The position numbers were made by a program, and so were the translations under genes. A stretch of DNA of 49,341 nt from Bacillota bacterium (lineage in GTDB: Bacteria > Bacillota > Clostridia > Lachnospirales > Lachnospiraceae), in the NCBI GenBank assembly GCA_023391695.1, contig JAEWAK010000053.1:1-49341 (forward strand), read 5' to 3'. The notes beneath the pieces were generated by a model. That model saw nothing but the letters and a program-made list of their open reading frames with translations. It ran no database searches and was not told the DNA's origin. This document shows positions 35,590-43,941 of this stretch, one piece after another. Numbering within the stretch: the stretch's first letter is position 1; every line of letters begins with the position of its first letter.

Positions 35590-35670
35590 TCATTTCTTTC
35601 TGCTCTTTATAATTGCAGCGGCAATAACCACAACAACAACGATTACTACAATGATAATTACTTTAGTCAT
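35590..35670 (-). CDS. 26-residue hydrophobic membrane peptide
   Basis: An ATG at 35670 behind GAAAGGAG opens a frame of 26 codons: a Val/Ile-rich helix (KVIIIVVIVVVVVIAAAII) plus a basic tail (KSRKK). The build (one helix, positive C-terminus) matches the peptide at 45571. It lies about 240 bp downstream of box D. The spacer 35671-35909 shows nothing else. Confidence 0.65.
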   Translation of the reverse strand: MTKVIIIVVIVVVVVIAAAIIKSRKK

Positions 35671-35909
35671 GTTCTATTCTCCTTTCTCATTTGAATTTAT
35701 CTATGTAAAAGGAAAATACGCTGTGTATTATTCCCAGAATAGACATTATTAACCGCAGAGCTGGACTGATTACGTTAACGAAATAGAAATTCACTGAATA
35801 ACAGAAATGGCAGCTTTTTGTGCTTATAAACTACTTTCTCGTTTCTATGATTCACACATAAAAAATACTATTATATATTGATTAAATATGTATCTCAGTC
35901 GCTAGATAT

Positions 35910-35958
35910 AGTATATTATATGTTTATTTATGATTTGCTTCTGTCGTGTTTATGAAAT
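35910..35958 (-). promoter_or_regulatory. Triple 11-bp direct-repeat promoter (copy D)
   Basis: Units ATTTCATAAAC, ACGACAGAAGC and AAATCATAAAT, then 10 bp, then TATACT. It shares the CAGAAGC middle unit with copy B. The nearest downstream gene is the 26-residue peptide, after a leader of about 240 nt. Confidence 0.65.
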
Positions 35959-36077
35959 ATTAAATGAAACAAAATTTAGTATTTTTCAACATAACTATTT
36001 TTTTCTTATATATTTGGAACATAAAGTGATACACTCACATCCGTGCTTTTCTGATCATTTTTATAAAAACATAAAAA

Positions 36078-36118
36078 GGCTTATCCAGAACACCCGTTAC
36101 GAGAGTTCTGGATAAGCC
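36078..36118 (-). terminator. Terminator after the 105-residue repeat protein
   Basis: Perfect 14-bp arms (GGCTTATCCAGAAC / GTTCTGGATAAGCC) are followed by TTTTTATG on the minus strand, 18 bp past the stop codon. Confidence 0.85.
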
Positions 36119-36135
36119 CCTATAATTTTTATATA

Positions 36136-36453
36136 TTATTCGCTGTCTTTCTTGTTATTTTCTTCTTCCTCACCGTCTTTTACTAAAAAAGCATCCACAA
36201 ATGTATTTTCGATTTTTTTATACCCGTTTACAACGCCATTCTCAATTTTCTTGTATCCGTCTACCGTCCCTTTTTCAATGTTTTTAAAAGCGCCGGTTAT
36301 TACCACTCCTGCTTTACCCGTTTTTACCTTGTATCCTGATTCGCTGTTTTCATCCTTTTCCAAAAATTTCTCTGTAAATTTCTCTTCTACCTTTTTATAT
36401 TCTTCGATTACCCCTTTACCTAAGTTTCCGACTTTTAATTTATATTCTGACAT
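36136..36453 (-). CDS. Soluble repeat protein (GYKKIEN repeats)
   Basis: This is a 105-residue charged protein without membrane helix. It carries repeats of about eleven residues (IEEYKKVEEKFTEKFL, VDGYKKIENGVVNGYKKIEN, TFVDAFL) that should form amphipathic helices, perhaps lying on the membrane. No family is recognised. It is monocistronic between box L and a strong terminator, a compact regulon-type unit. Confidence 0.75.
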   Translation of the reverse strand: MSEYKLKVGNLGKGVIEEYKKVEEKFTEKFLEKDENSESGYKVKTGKAGVVITGAFKNIEKGTVDGYKKIENGVVNGYKKIENTFVDAFLVKDGEEEENNKKDSE

Positions 36454-36531
36454 AATATATACCTCCTGGTTATTTTAATTTTAGTTTGCTGATTTAAATC
36501 CTTACGTTGAAGGAATTTTAAATCTATATTG

Positions 36532-36580
36532 ATTATACTGTTCCTTTGTTAAAGAATTACTTACAAAATATTTATGTTAG
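36532..36580 (-). promoter_or_regulatory. Triple 11-bp direct-repeat promoter (copy L)
   Basis: Units CTAACATAAAT, ATTTTGTAAGT and AATTCTTTAAC, then exactly 10 bp, then TATAAT. It serves the 105-residue repeat protein, whose start is about 80 bp away. Confidence 0.75.
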
Positions 36581-36599
36581 GTTAATATTTTTTCATCTT

Positions 36600-37142
36600 C
36601 TAATTTTTTTCACATTCATTTTCACTTTCACTTATCAAAGAACTTGCTTTTTCACAAAGTCCATAAATAAGATCATACCTGGTTTCTATTTCATCCCTCA
36701 CCTTACTTTCCTGATCCTTCGTAATGCACTTATAGGTAAAATAAGGAGATACACAACCTAGCCCGCCAAGAATAACCAAAATAATACATAGCCAGGTAAT
36801 TTCTGCCGAATAAGCAAAAAAACCGCCTATAAGCAATGCCACCCCTACGATACCTGTCGCTAAAGCAATTGACGTTCCTTTTAAAGTCTTTGATAATTCC
36901 AATCTTTCAAGCTTGTGCAATGCAATTTCAAACTCTTTTTGCAGTTTTTTTAATTCTTCACGATTACTGATTTTACGGTTCCGTTTTAATTTCAGCTCAG
37001 ATACATCCGGTTTTAAAGTTACGGCCATTCCCTCTATCTGCCATCCAAAGCTTTTATAGCAATCAATATAAATATTTTCCATGGATTGTTTAACCGGTAT
37101 ATTTAAATATTCGTAAGCAATAAATGGCCTTTTTTCTTCCAC
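36600..37142 (-). CDS. Two-TM protein of unknown function, paralogue 3 of 3
   Basis: This 180-residue protein shares all blocks with 25573 and 27510: FIAYEYLNIPVKQSMENIYI and SFGW, KLKRNRKISNREELKKLQKE, two helices at about 95-140, and YDLIYGLCEKASSLI. It starts 26 bp after the cardiolipin synthase gene, so it is probably in its operon. The cysteine in the C-terminal CEKA motif is conserved in all three. Confidence 0.8.
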   Translation of the reverse strand: MEEKRPFIAYEYLNIPVKQSMENIYIDCYKSFGWQIEGMAVTLKPDVSELKLKRNRKISNREELKKLQKEFEIALHKLERLELSKTLKGTSIALATGIVGVALLIGGFFAYSAEITWLCIILVILGGLGCVSPYFTYKCITKDQESKVRDEIETRYDLIYGLCEKASSLISESENECEKN

Positions 37143-37168
37143 TATAGCTCCTCCTTATTTATATCTTC

Positions 37169-38698
37169 TTATAACATGGGTGCAAAAAGCTTCAATCCGA
37201 ATTTTAGAATTTTCTCTATGGGGTTCATACGTGTTTGACCGATGGAATATTCTATGGACATTTCCATCGTTTTCAGGAAATCCTCCTTCATGTTTACTAA
37301 TGTCCCGGTCTTATACATCCATACTGCATTTTCAAAATGATGGGCCAGGCTTCTGTAGTCCAGGTTAATTGTCCCGCAGACCGCAAATAGATCATCGCAA
37401 ATAAGGTTTTTGGCATGAATAAATCCAGGGGTATATTCATAGATACGTACACCGGCTTCCAGAAACTGTTCGTAAGAGCTGCGTGTCATTAAAAAAACCA
37501 GTTTTTTATCCGGTATATGAGGTGTAATGATTCGGATATCCACTCCTCTGCGTGCCCCATTCAGAATTGCATTCGTTAATTCATAATCAATAATTAAGTA
37601 AGGCGTCGTAATATACACATAGTCAACGGCTGAATTGATTAAATTCAGATACATATTTTTTGCAACCGGTGTTGCATAAATGGAAGAAGGTCCGGCACCA
37701 AAGGGTATATAATATCCTTCCCCCTTTGGAGGTACCGTCTGTTTCTCAGGCAAATACAGGGAATGGGACGTTGTAGTAAGATGTGCCAGATCCCAATTAA
37801 ACAAAAACAGGTTGCATAAAGCCCTAACGGCTTCTCCTTCCAATCGAACGGCAGAATCCTTCCAATGCCCAAATCTTGTCTTTGCATTGATATATTCATC
37901 TGCAATATTGATGCCTCCGGTATATCCGACAACTCCGTCAATCACGGTGATTTTGCGGTGAGTACGGTTATTGTAACGGGAACTCGCCTTCGGTCTTAGT
38001 TTGGCAAAGGGAATTGTATGAATATCCATACGATTAAGCTCTGCATAATATTTTTCCGGTACTGTCTTCATGCATCCGATATCATCATAAATAAGCCGTA
38101 CTTCAACTCCGCTCTCTGCTTTTTTCTTTAATATGTCTAATATGGCATCCCACATAAGGCCGGCTTCAATTATAAAATATTCCATAAATATATACCGTTC
38201 CGCTTTTTTTAAATCTTCCAGATACCGTGGAAAGAAATCATCGCCCAGCGGAAAATATTCTGAATCTGTGTTTCCATACACTTCACATCTGGATTCTACC
38301 GAAAGTGCTCTCGCTAGATTATATGCCCTGCGGTCATTGCTAAGTTCCTCCGGAAGAAAGACTCTTTTGTGTTTTGCTATTAGTCTTGCCTCCGTTTTTA
38401 TCAGGAATTTTTCTTCTTTTTTAGAAAACTGTACTTTATAAAACATACCAAAAAACAATGCGCCATAAGGGGGAACAGCTAAGATAATGCTGATCCATGG
38501 AATCTTATAATCCGGATTACTTTTCATATTTACTACACTGATGAAGGCTACAAAGCTTGTTATATATGCCAATATCCATAAAAGGAAAAAATAATGAGAT
38601 AAAAATTGTACAAAAACAATTATTTCTATGACTTCCAGTACAATCAAAAAAGAAGAAATAAAAAATCTGGATCTTAGCGTATTAATAATTTTTTTCAT
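37169..38698 (-). CDS. cls: Cardiolipin synthase (phospholipase D family)
   Basis: This is a 509-residue membrane enzyme with two N-terminal helices and two HKD motifs (HRKITVIDGVVGYTGG and HAKNLICDDLFAVCGTINLD). It joins two phosphatidylglycerols to cardiolipin and glycerol at the membrane. It lies downstream of the 122-residue membrane gene (box K) after a gap of about 165 bp, and upstream of DUF paralogue 3. Cardiolipin adjustment is a common response to membrane stress. Confidence 0.92.
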   Translation of the reverse strand: MKKIINTLRSRFFISSFLIVLEVIEIIVFVQFLSHYFFLLWILAYITSFVAFISVVNMKSNPDYKIPWISIILAVPPYGALFFGMFYKVQFSKKEEKFLIKTEARLIAKHKRVFLPEELSNDRRAYNLARALSVESRCEVYGNTDSEYFPLGDDFFPRYLEDLKKAERYIFMEYFIIEAGLMWDAILDILKKKAESGVEVRLIYDDIGCMKTVPEKYYAELNRMDIHTIPFAKLRPKASSRYNNRTHRKITVIDGVVGYTGGINIADEYINAKTRFGHWKDSAVRLEGEAVRALCNLFLFNWDLAHLTTTSHSLYLPEKQTVPPKGEGYYIPFGAGPSSIYATPVAKNMYLNLINSAVDYVYITTPYLIIDYELTNAILNGARRGVDIRIITPHIPDKKLVFLMTRSSYEQFLEAGVRIYEYTPGFIHAKNLICDDLFAVCGTINLDYRSLAHHFENAVWMYKTGTLVNMKEDFLKTMEMSIEYSIGQTRMNPIEKILKFGLKLFAPML

Positions 38699-38863
38699 AT
38701 TCTGTTTCCTTTTTTATTTCTATTTATATTCTGTGAAGCTTTGAAATAACGGGCAGTAAACTTGTCATCTTATGCCTTTATGCATAGAAACAGCCTTTCT
38801 AGTGACATACCTTCCGTTTCCTACATATTTTTAACTTAATATTGAATACCGCTAAACTATTTA

Positions 38864-39232
38864 TTATTTAAGACCTTTTATAATAGGAATCAGTGAAAGT
38901 AACAGCAAAATACCTGCAAGTCCAATGATAATTCCTAATATCATATTAGACCAGACCATTGTAAAACTCATACCAATACCAAGTGCCAATGCACCAAGGA
39001 TACCAATAACGACGGTAAGCACTGCCTTACCTGTAATTTCTATTGGCGATTTATGTTCCATTTTACGCCAAATAATAACAGTAATTAGGGCAAAAAGTAA
39101 GCCAATACAACCTGATACAACACCCGGTTTAAATGCATTCCATTCCGGCAGTAAAGCCATACACATGCCAAGTGCAAAAAACACACAGCTGATTGTTCCC
39201 AAAATCAATGCTACAAAACTGCTTTTCTTCAT
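38864..39232 (-). CDS. Four-helix membrane protein of unknown function
   Basis: This 122-residue protein has four predicted helices (about 7-26, 32-50, 68-90, 93-115) and short loops. No family is recognised; the layout recalls small HdeD/YqhA-like stress membrane proteins, but this is weak. A strong GGAGG ribosome site precedes ATG 39232. It is the first gene behind box K, probably co-transcribed with cls. Confidence 0.7.
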   Translation of the reverse strand: MKKSSFVALILGTISCVFFALGMCMALLPEWNAFKPGVVSGCIGLLFALITVIIWRKMEHKSPIEITGKAVLTVVIGILGALALGIGMSFTMVWSNMILGIIIGLAGILLLLSLIPIIKGLK

Positions 39233-39290
39233 ATAATATTCCTCCTGAAATTTGTTATTTTGGACGAGTTCTCATCCATTTGATTTTACT

Positions 39291-39339
39291 ATTATAGCTT
39301 TTTGATATTTGCAAATTGTTTACGTAATATTTATATAAT
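39291..39339 (-). promoter_or_regulatory. Triple 11-bp direct-repeat promoter (copy K)
   Basis: Units ATTATATAAAT, ATTACGTAAAC and AATTTGCAAAT, then exactly 10 bp, then TATAAT. It serves the 122-residue membrane gene, and perhaps cls and DUF paralogue 3. Confidence 0.78.
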
Positions 39340-39470
39340 ATTAATAAATATAATTTTCATAAATTTAAATATTTAAAGGATAAGGTCAGGTGGATCGCGT
39401 TATTGATACAGAAAATTCTCTATAAATAACTGGTCAGTGGATACCTTCGCTAAAGTAGTCAGAAACGGCT

Positions 39471-40082
39471 TCACTTTTTTATCCTCTTTAAGAAATTAAA
39501 ATTTTTCTCTTTTCCAGAACATATCAGCCGGAAGCTTTTCCTATGACATATTAAAATCACAGCACCCGCCGCTGCGGACAGAACAACTTCCTCTGTCCGC
39601 AGTCCAAATAGAAATGTTGTAATTGGAAATGAAATAGCAATTGCAGCTGACCCCAGCGCCAGATATCCACTGAAAAATGCTGCAAGACCACCGAAAGCGT
39701 AGCTTATAAGTCCAACAGGCGGAAATAAACTGAGTGAATAGGCTCCTGTGACTGCTACGCCTTTTCCTCCGTGAAAATGCCGGAATACCGGAAAGCAATG
39801 CCCCAGTACGGCTCCTAACCCTGCATAACTTATGGCCAAGCTTCCCAGCTCTTTAAAAAACAAAAAATTGCATACTATTATTGCAATAAAAGTTTTCAAA
39901 AGATCTCCTAAAAGTACCATAAGCCCTGCTTTTATGCCATGTTTTATGACAATACTGGCTGTTCCCGGATTATCCGGCCCGTTTTCAGGCATGTAATGCC
40001 CTGTGTATCTTTTGGATATAAAATCTGCCATAAGGATGCCACCGCAAAAATAGCCAATCAGAATACAATAAATCCGTTCCAT
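39471..40082 (-). CDS. plsY: Glycerol-3-phosphate acyltransferase PlsY (copy 1)
   Basis: This is a 203-residue membrane protein with about five helices and the PlsY phosphate-binding motifs (GGILMADFISKRYTG, HFHGGKGVAVTGAYSL). PlsY moves an acyl group from acyl-phosphate to glycerol-3-phosphate, the first phospholipid step. A second PlsY lies at 43247. It follows the epimerase gene after about 160 bp, so box J may serve both. Confidence 0.85.
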   Translation of the reverse strand: MERIYCILIGYFCGGILMADFISKRYTGHYMPENGPDNPGTASIVIKHGIKAGLMVLLGDLLKTFIAIIVCNFLFFKELGSLAISYAGLGAVLGHCFPVFRHFHGGKGVAVTGAYSLSLFPPVGLISYAFGGLAAFFSGYLALGSAAIAISFPITTFLFGLRTEEVVLSAAAGAVILICHRKSFRLICSGKEKNFNFLKRIKK

Positions 40083-40112
40083 GTTACATTTCTCCTTTCC
40101 GAATGCCGCATT

Positions 40113-40165
40113 ACTTTTATAAAAGAAGAAACTACCGGTATCATCACACCCGCAGTTTCTTTCGT
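40113..40165 (-). terminator. Weak hairpin between epimerase and plsY genes
   Basis: AAGAAACT and AGTTTCTT pair (8 bp) around a GC-richer loop, with TTTTATAA following on the minus strand. It may limit read-through from the epimerase gene into plsY. Confidence 0.35.
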
Positions 40166-40213
40166 TTTAAATACTATAAATCATATCTATTTAAATACTA
40201 TAAATCATATCTA
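40166..40213. repeat. Perfect 24-bp tandem duplication
   Basis: The 24-base unit beginning TTTAAATACTATAAATC occurs twice head to tail (40166-40189 and 40190-40213), just after the epimerase gene on the minus strand. This looks like a recent slippage event. Confidence 0.8.
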
Positions 40214-40244
40214 TTTATTTTTTAACAGTGATACTCCTGTCATC

Positions 40245-41255
40245 TTATATTTTACCCTCAGCTTTTAACCAAAGAACTTCATCATTTATTGTCTCTTCAA
40301 AGGGGCGGCAATGAAAATCTAATTCCTTCTTTGCCTTACTGCAGTCAAAATTATTGTTTCGTGTAAGGTTATATATTGCAAAATCAGTTATTGCAGCAGG
40401 TTTTCCAGTTATTTTACTGCCGGTTTCCATTATCACAGAAAGTATTTGGGCAAGTTTTGGTGATAGGATTTTCGGTTTGTAATTTAATCCGGCTGCATCA
40501 TTTATCAGGTAGAACATATCTTCCATGGACACCTGACTGTTGCTCATGATGTAGCATTCTCCTCTTCTGCCTTTATCACAGCAGGCGATAACTCCCTCTG
40601 CCAGATCCCTTACATCTACACTGTTAAAAGTTCCGGCAATGCCCGCCGGCATCTTTCCTCTTGCATACTGCATGATAAATTCTGCCACAGGGCCATAAGA
40701 ATAATCATTGGGCCCGCAAATGCCGCTGGGGTGAATAATGGAAGCATCTAATTCCGGCACCAGCTCCAAAGCATTTAAAACCAATTGGGAAGCTTCCGCC
40801 TTTGTAACGGAATAGTAACCGACTAATTTCCGGGTATTAAAATGCTTTACTTCTTTCATCGGTAATTTACCCTGTTTTTCCGGAATAGCACCTGTGGAAC
40901 TTATATAAACCAGCTTTTTGACTTTGTGGCTCACACATTTGTTTATGATATTCTGTGTCCCTGTAACATTGACCGCATAAACCTTCTCACTGGGACCTGG
41001 GTTTAAAGTAACGATACTTGCAGCATGAATTACATAAACCTCTGTTTTCTCCGGTACCGTAAAAAACTTTTCCAGAGAATCAGGATCTGTTACATCACCA
41101 ATTACGATTTCTGCTTCATCCGGTATATACTTCGCTGCGGTATCTCCGTCCAGGACTAATGCCCGGACCCGTTCACCTCTTTCAATAAGCTTTCTTGATA
41201 CATTACTGCCCAACAAGCCGGCAGCACCTGTTAATAAATAGATTCTGCTATTCAT
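40245..41255 (-). CDS. NAD-dependent epimerase/dehydratase (extended SDR)
   Basis: This is a 336-residue extended SDR: GAAGLLGSNVSRKLI nucleotide fold, ISSTGAIP, and YxxxK in VGYYSVTKAEASQL. It resembles NAD(P)-dependent sugar or steroid-type epimerases/dehydratases; the substrate is unclear. It stands about 80 bp behind box J and precedes plsY. Confidence 0.85.
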   Translation of the reverse strand: MNSRIYLLTGAAGLLGSNVSRKLIERGERVRALVLDGDTAAKYIPDEAEIVIGDVTDPDSLEKFFTVPEKTEVYVIHAASIVTLNPGPSEKVYAVNVTGTQNIINKCVSHKVKKLVYISSTGAIPEKQGKLPMKEVKHFNTRKLVGYYSVTKAEASQLVLNALELVPELDASIIHPSGICGPNDYSYGPVAEFIMQYARGKMPAGIAGTFNSVDVRDLAEGVIACCDKGRRGECYIMSNSQVSMEDMFYLINDAAGLNYKPKILSPKLAQILSVIMETGSKITGKPAAITDFAIYNLTRNNNFDCSKAKKELDFHCRPFEETINDEVLWLKAEGKI

Positions 41256-41334
41256 CTTTATTCCTCCTTAAATTATACTTATTTCATCAATACTTCGTTT
41301 TGTATTTTATTTACATATCCAAGTTACAGATAAT

Positions 41335-41382
41335 ATCATAGCTTAAAATTGTTCTGTAATGTTAAACTTCTGTTTGAATTTT
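41335..41382 (-). promoter_or_regulatory. Triple direct-repeat promoter (copy J)
   Basis: Units AAAATTCAAAC, AGAAGTTTAAC and ATTACAGAAC, then 10 bp, then TATGAT. One spacing is 10 rather than 11 bp, otherwise the layout is kept. It serves the epimerase gene. Confidence 0.6.
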
Positions 41383-41444
41383 ATTAAATTAAAAACTTGT
41401 ACGAATTCTGACCGTAACAGAATTTCACTTTCCAATCTTATCTT

Positions 41445-42527
41445 TTAATTACCTGCCTTTTTGTGAAACAGATGAGTAGCTCCACTTTTTTCCAGATTCA
41501 CAAGAATTGATAAGGCTACCGGAAGTCCGATCAGGCCGATAATACCAAACAGTTTCAATCCGATAAACATGGCTATGAGTGCTGCCAGCGCATGTATGCC
41601 AATCTGTTTTCCTACAATTCTTGGCTCCACAGTATTACGGATAACCGTTACAGCCAGATAAAGAATGCTAATTCCGACCGCCATCCTATAATTTCCAAGC
41701 GCTCCTGCAATGAATGCCCAAGGTATCAGAATTCCCCCTGTTCCTAAAACAGGAAGTATGTCAAATATGGCAATTGCCAGGGCTATCAAAATTGCATAGG
41801 GTATTCTTAAAACAAGTAAACCGATGCTAAGCTCTACAAAGGTCATAAACCAAAGCAGGGTATAGGATTTTATATAGATAAATATGATATTTACCGTATG
41901 GTCTTTGATTTTCCGGTAAAGATTCCGTCCTGTATCCGGCAATACCTGTAAAATAAAGCCGATTATTCTGTCATAATCAATGGACATAAAGAAAGTAGCT
42001 ACGACAGTTATGATTAATTTAACTACAAAGGACGGGAATCCTGCTGCATAACTGGAGAAGATTTTTACCGCCTTCATTGAGAATTCCGAGATATACTGTC
42101 CTAGATTCTGAGTTAATGCATTATAATTTTCTTCCAGGCCACTTCTGATTACTGCATCCATGGAAATGGTATTCCGCGCAAGATTTTGGAACGCTTTATC
42201 GAACAACGGCAGAATTTCTTCTTTATACAGTTTTGGTATTCTTATCATTACTTCTCCTATGAAAGACAAAAGACTGCTTCCGGCGAAAATCACCAAAAAA
42301 GCTAACAACCCGAAAAAAGCAGCGGTGATAAGAGCTGCTGCCAGCTTTTTGCTGAAACGCAGTTTATCACAGAGCCGGCCTGCAATCAGATTTATTACAG
42401 TTGCTAATACAGCTGCAATGATAAACGGCATAAGCACCGGGACCGCAAATTTGATTCCCATATACACAAATACAGCAAGTATTAAATAATAAACTGTATT
42501 TATAATAAATTTCTTCTTTCTTTCCAT
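41445..42527 (-). CDS. AI-2E-family transporter
   Basis: This is a 360-residue membrane protein with about eight helices, including IFDILPVLGTGGILIPWAFI and the final GLIGLPVALSILVNLEKS typical of the family. Members include Na+/H+ antiporters and putative autoinducer exporters, so the substrate cannot be assigned. The start is ATG 42527 behind AGAGGAG. It is last in the radical SAM operon, beyond a small hairpin. Confidence 0.87.
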   Translation of the reverse strand: MERKKKFIINTVYYLILAVFVYMGIKFAVPVLMPFIIAAVLATVINLIAGRLCDKLRFSKKLAAALITAAFFGLLAFLVIFAGSSLLSFIGEVMIRIPKLYKEEILPLFDKAFQNLARNTISMDAVIRSGLEENYNALTQNLGQYISEFSMKAVKIFSSYAAGFPSFVVKLIITVVATFFMSIDYDRIIGFILQVLPDTGRNLYRKIKDHTVNIIFIYIKSYTLLWFMTFVELSIGLLVLRIPYAILIALAIAIFDILPVLGTGGILIPWAFIAGALGNYRMAVGISILYLAVTVIRNTVEPRIVGKQIGIHALAALIAMFIGLKLFGIIGLIGLPVALSILVNLEKSGATHLFHKKAGN

Positions 42528-42564
42528 CTGATCTCCTCTATTTTTGAAAATTCCACTAGATAAA

Positions 42565-42587
42565 CACCAGGCTGACACCGCCTGGTG
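42565..42587 (-). terminator. Hairpin between amidase and AI-2E genes
   Basis: CACCAGGC and GCCTGGTG (8 bp, perfect) are followed by TTTATC on the minus strand. The weak T-run suggests partial termination before the AI-2E gene. Confidence 0.5.
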
Positions 42588-42605
42588 AATTCATATGATT
42601 TTCTA

Positions 42606-43112
42606 TTATAAAGTGTTATGCAAAACATATGACAAGCTTGGATGGCACTCCAATTCTTTTACGAACTGGTTAGGCAGATAAAGGGATGAATGTCTCTTTA
42701 ACCCGATTGCTCCTGACTGGGAGAGCAGCTCTGCTACAAACTGGGAACAAAAATATTGTTTGGGAAATCTGTGCGGGATATGAAGCATACATAAAAACAA
42801 TCCCAGCCTGCTGTATTTATATTCGTTCTTCTTCCCTATAAAATCAGAAATCCTTTTGTTGATGTCCTCATGAACCGCTTCCGGGACAGCAAACTGATAG
42901 CATATACTTACCCGCTGACCCCGGAGGTTTTTTCTTCTTCCTGGATGTTCAATGGCAAAGCCATTAAAATTGAAACTATAAAAGCAACCATTGTCCTCAT
43001 CCAATGCTATGGAAGCATGTGTATATCCCCGGCCGCTTATCATATAAATGAAATTGGAAAAAAAGCTATATTGTCTTGTCAGAAGCACGGCGATGGTTTT
43101 CCTATTTTTCAT
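42606..43112 (-). CDS. Permuted NlpC/P60 (YiiX-like) papain-fold protein
   Basis: This is a 168-residue protein without signal peptide. H32 (GYTHASIALDED) precedes C122 (YFCSQFVAELL), the permuted order of the YaeF/YiiX group of papain-fold hydrolases. These act on amide or lipid-linked bonds. It overlaps the 37-residue peptide gene by 11 bp. Within the radical SAM/PlsY operon it may act on a lipid or a small peptide. Confidence 0.75.
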   Translation of the reverse strand: MKNRKTIAVLLTRQYSFFSNFIYMISGRGYTHASIALDEDNGCFYSFNFNGFAIEHPGRRKNLRGQRVSICYQFAVPEAVHEDINKRISDFIGKKNEYKYSRLGLFLCMLHIPHRFPKQYFCSQFVAELLSQSGAIGLKRHSSLYLPNQFVKELECHPSLSYVLHNTL

Positions 43113-43215
43113 AAATAAAATACCCGTTATAGCTTAATTTGCTTTTTGGGATAAAAATACTTCCCAATACTGCTGCACCGATTACCACAGCCACGATTGC
43201 TATTCCTTTTTTCAT
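43102..43215 (-). CDS. 37-residue membrane peptide
   Basis: Three ATG codons stand in a row (43221, 43218, 43215); the third is eight bases after AGAGG and is preferred. The peptide has one Ala/Val/Ile-rich helix (GIAIVAVVIGAAVLGSIF) and a polar tail (KSKLSYNGYFIYEK). It overlaps the amidase gene start, so the two are translationally coupled. Confidence 0.72.
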   Translation of the reverse strand: MKKGIAIVAVVIGAAVLGSIFIPKSKLSYNGYFIYEK

Positions 43216-43246
43216 CATCATTACCTCTACTCGTAATTCATTCATT

Positions 43247-43870
43247 TTATAAGCTGCATTTCCTTGCTAAGAGATGTTGTTTTAAAAAGTCTCTGACGGG
43301 CAATTCTCTTCCATCTCTAATCCGCCTTACATTTTCCATATGTTTATAGATAATACATATACTTCCGGCCATTAATATAAAAAAAACTCCGGGGCTATGT
43401 ATTCTTACTGAATATAACAGAGGAAATAATATGGATGCAGAAAAAGAGATAGCACAGCCCCAATTGAAGATAATTGCCAGTATCACTCCTAAAAGGAGCA
43501 GAAAAAGAAAGAGCTTCCAATCCAGTCCTAATACCAGGCCGCCAAGGCTTGCTACTCCTTTTCCCCCTTTAAACTTTAAATACAACGGAAATATATGGCC
43601 GACGATAGCCGCACTACCTGCTACCGCTCCTGCTAAGATAAAACCCGGATACAAAATAACTGCTATCTTTACAGCGAGGAAAGCTTTTAGTATGTCATAT
43701 ACAAGGACGAAAGTTCCGGCCGCCTTCCCCATTGTCATAAATGTATTGGTTGCTCCAAGATTATTGGTTCCTCTGGTTCTTAAATCAATTTTTTGTCTTT
43801 TTGAAAGAATATAAGCTGGGCTGATGCATCCCATCAGGTAACCCATTACTATACATATAATGTACGCCAT
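43247..43870 (-). CDS. plsY: Glycerol-3-phosphate acyltransferase PlsY (copy 2)
   Basis: This is a 207-residue membrane protein with about five helices and PlsY motifs (CISPAYILSKRQKIDLRTRG, NNLGATNTF, LKFKGGKGVASLGGL). The motifs are nearer to canonical PlsY than those of the copy at 39471, so this could be the main enzyme. It follows the radical SAM gene after about 70 bp. Confidence 0.9.
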   Translation of the reverse strand: MAYIICIVMGYLMGCISPAYILSKRQKIDLRTRGTNNLGATNTFMTMGKAAGTFVLVYDILKAFLAVKIAVILYPGFILAGAVAGSAAIVGHIFPLYLKFKGGKGVASLGGLVLGLDWKLFLFLLLLGVILAIIFNWGCAISFSASILFPLLYSVRIHSPGVFFILMAGSICIIYKHMENVRRIRDGRELPVRDFLKQHLLARKCSL

Positions 43871-43941
43871 GGAACCTCCCTTCGGTCTTTATACGATACG
43901 GATAAAAGCCCAAAGCTCTTATCCGCATATAATTCCTGTTA

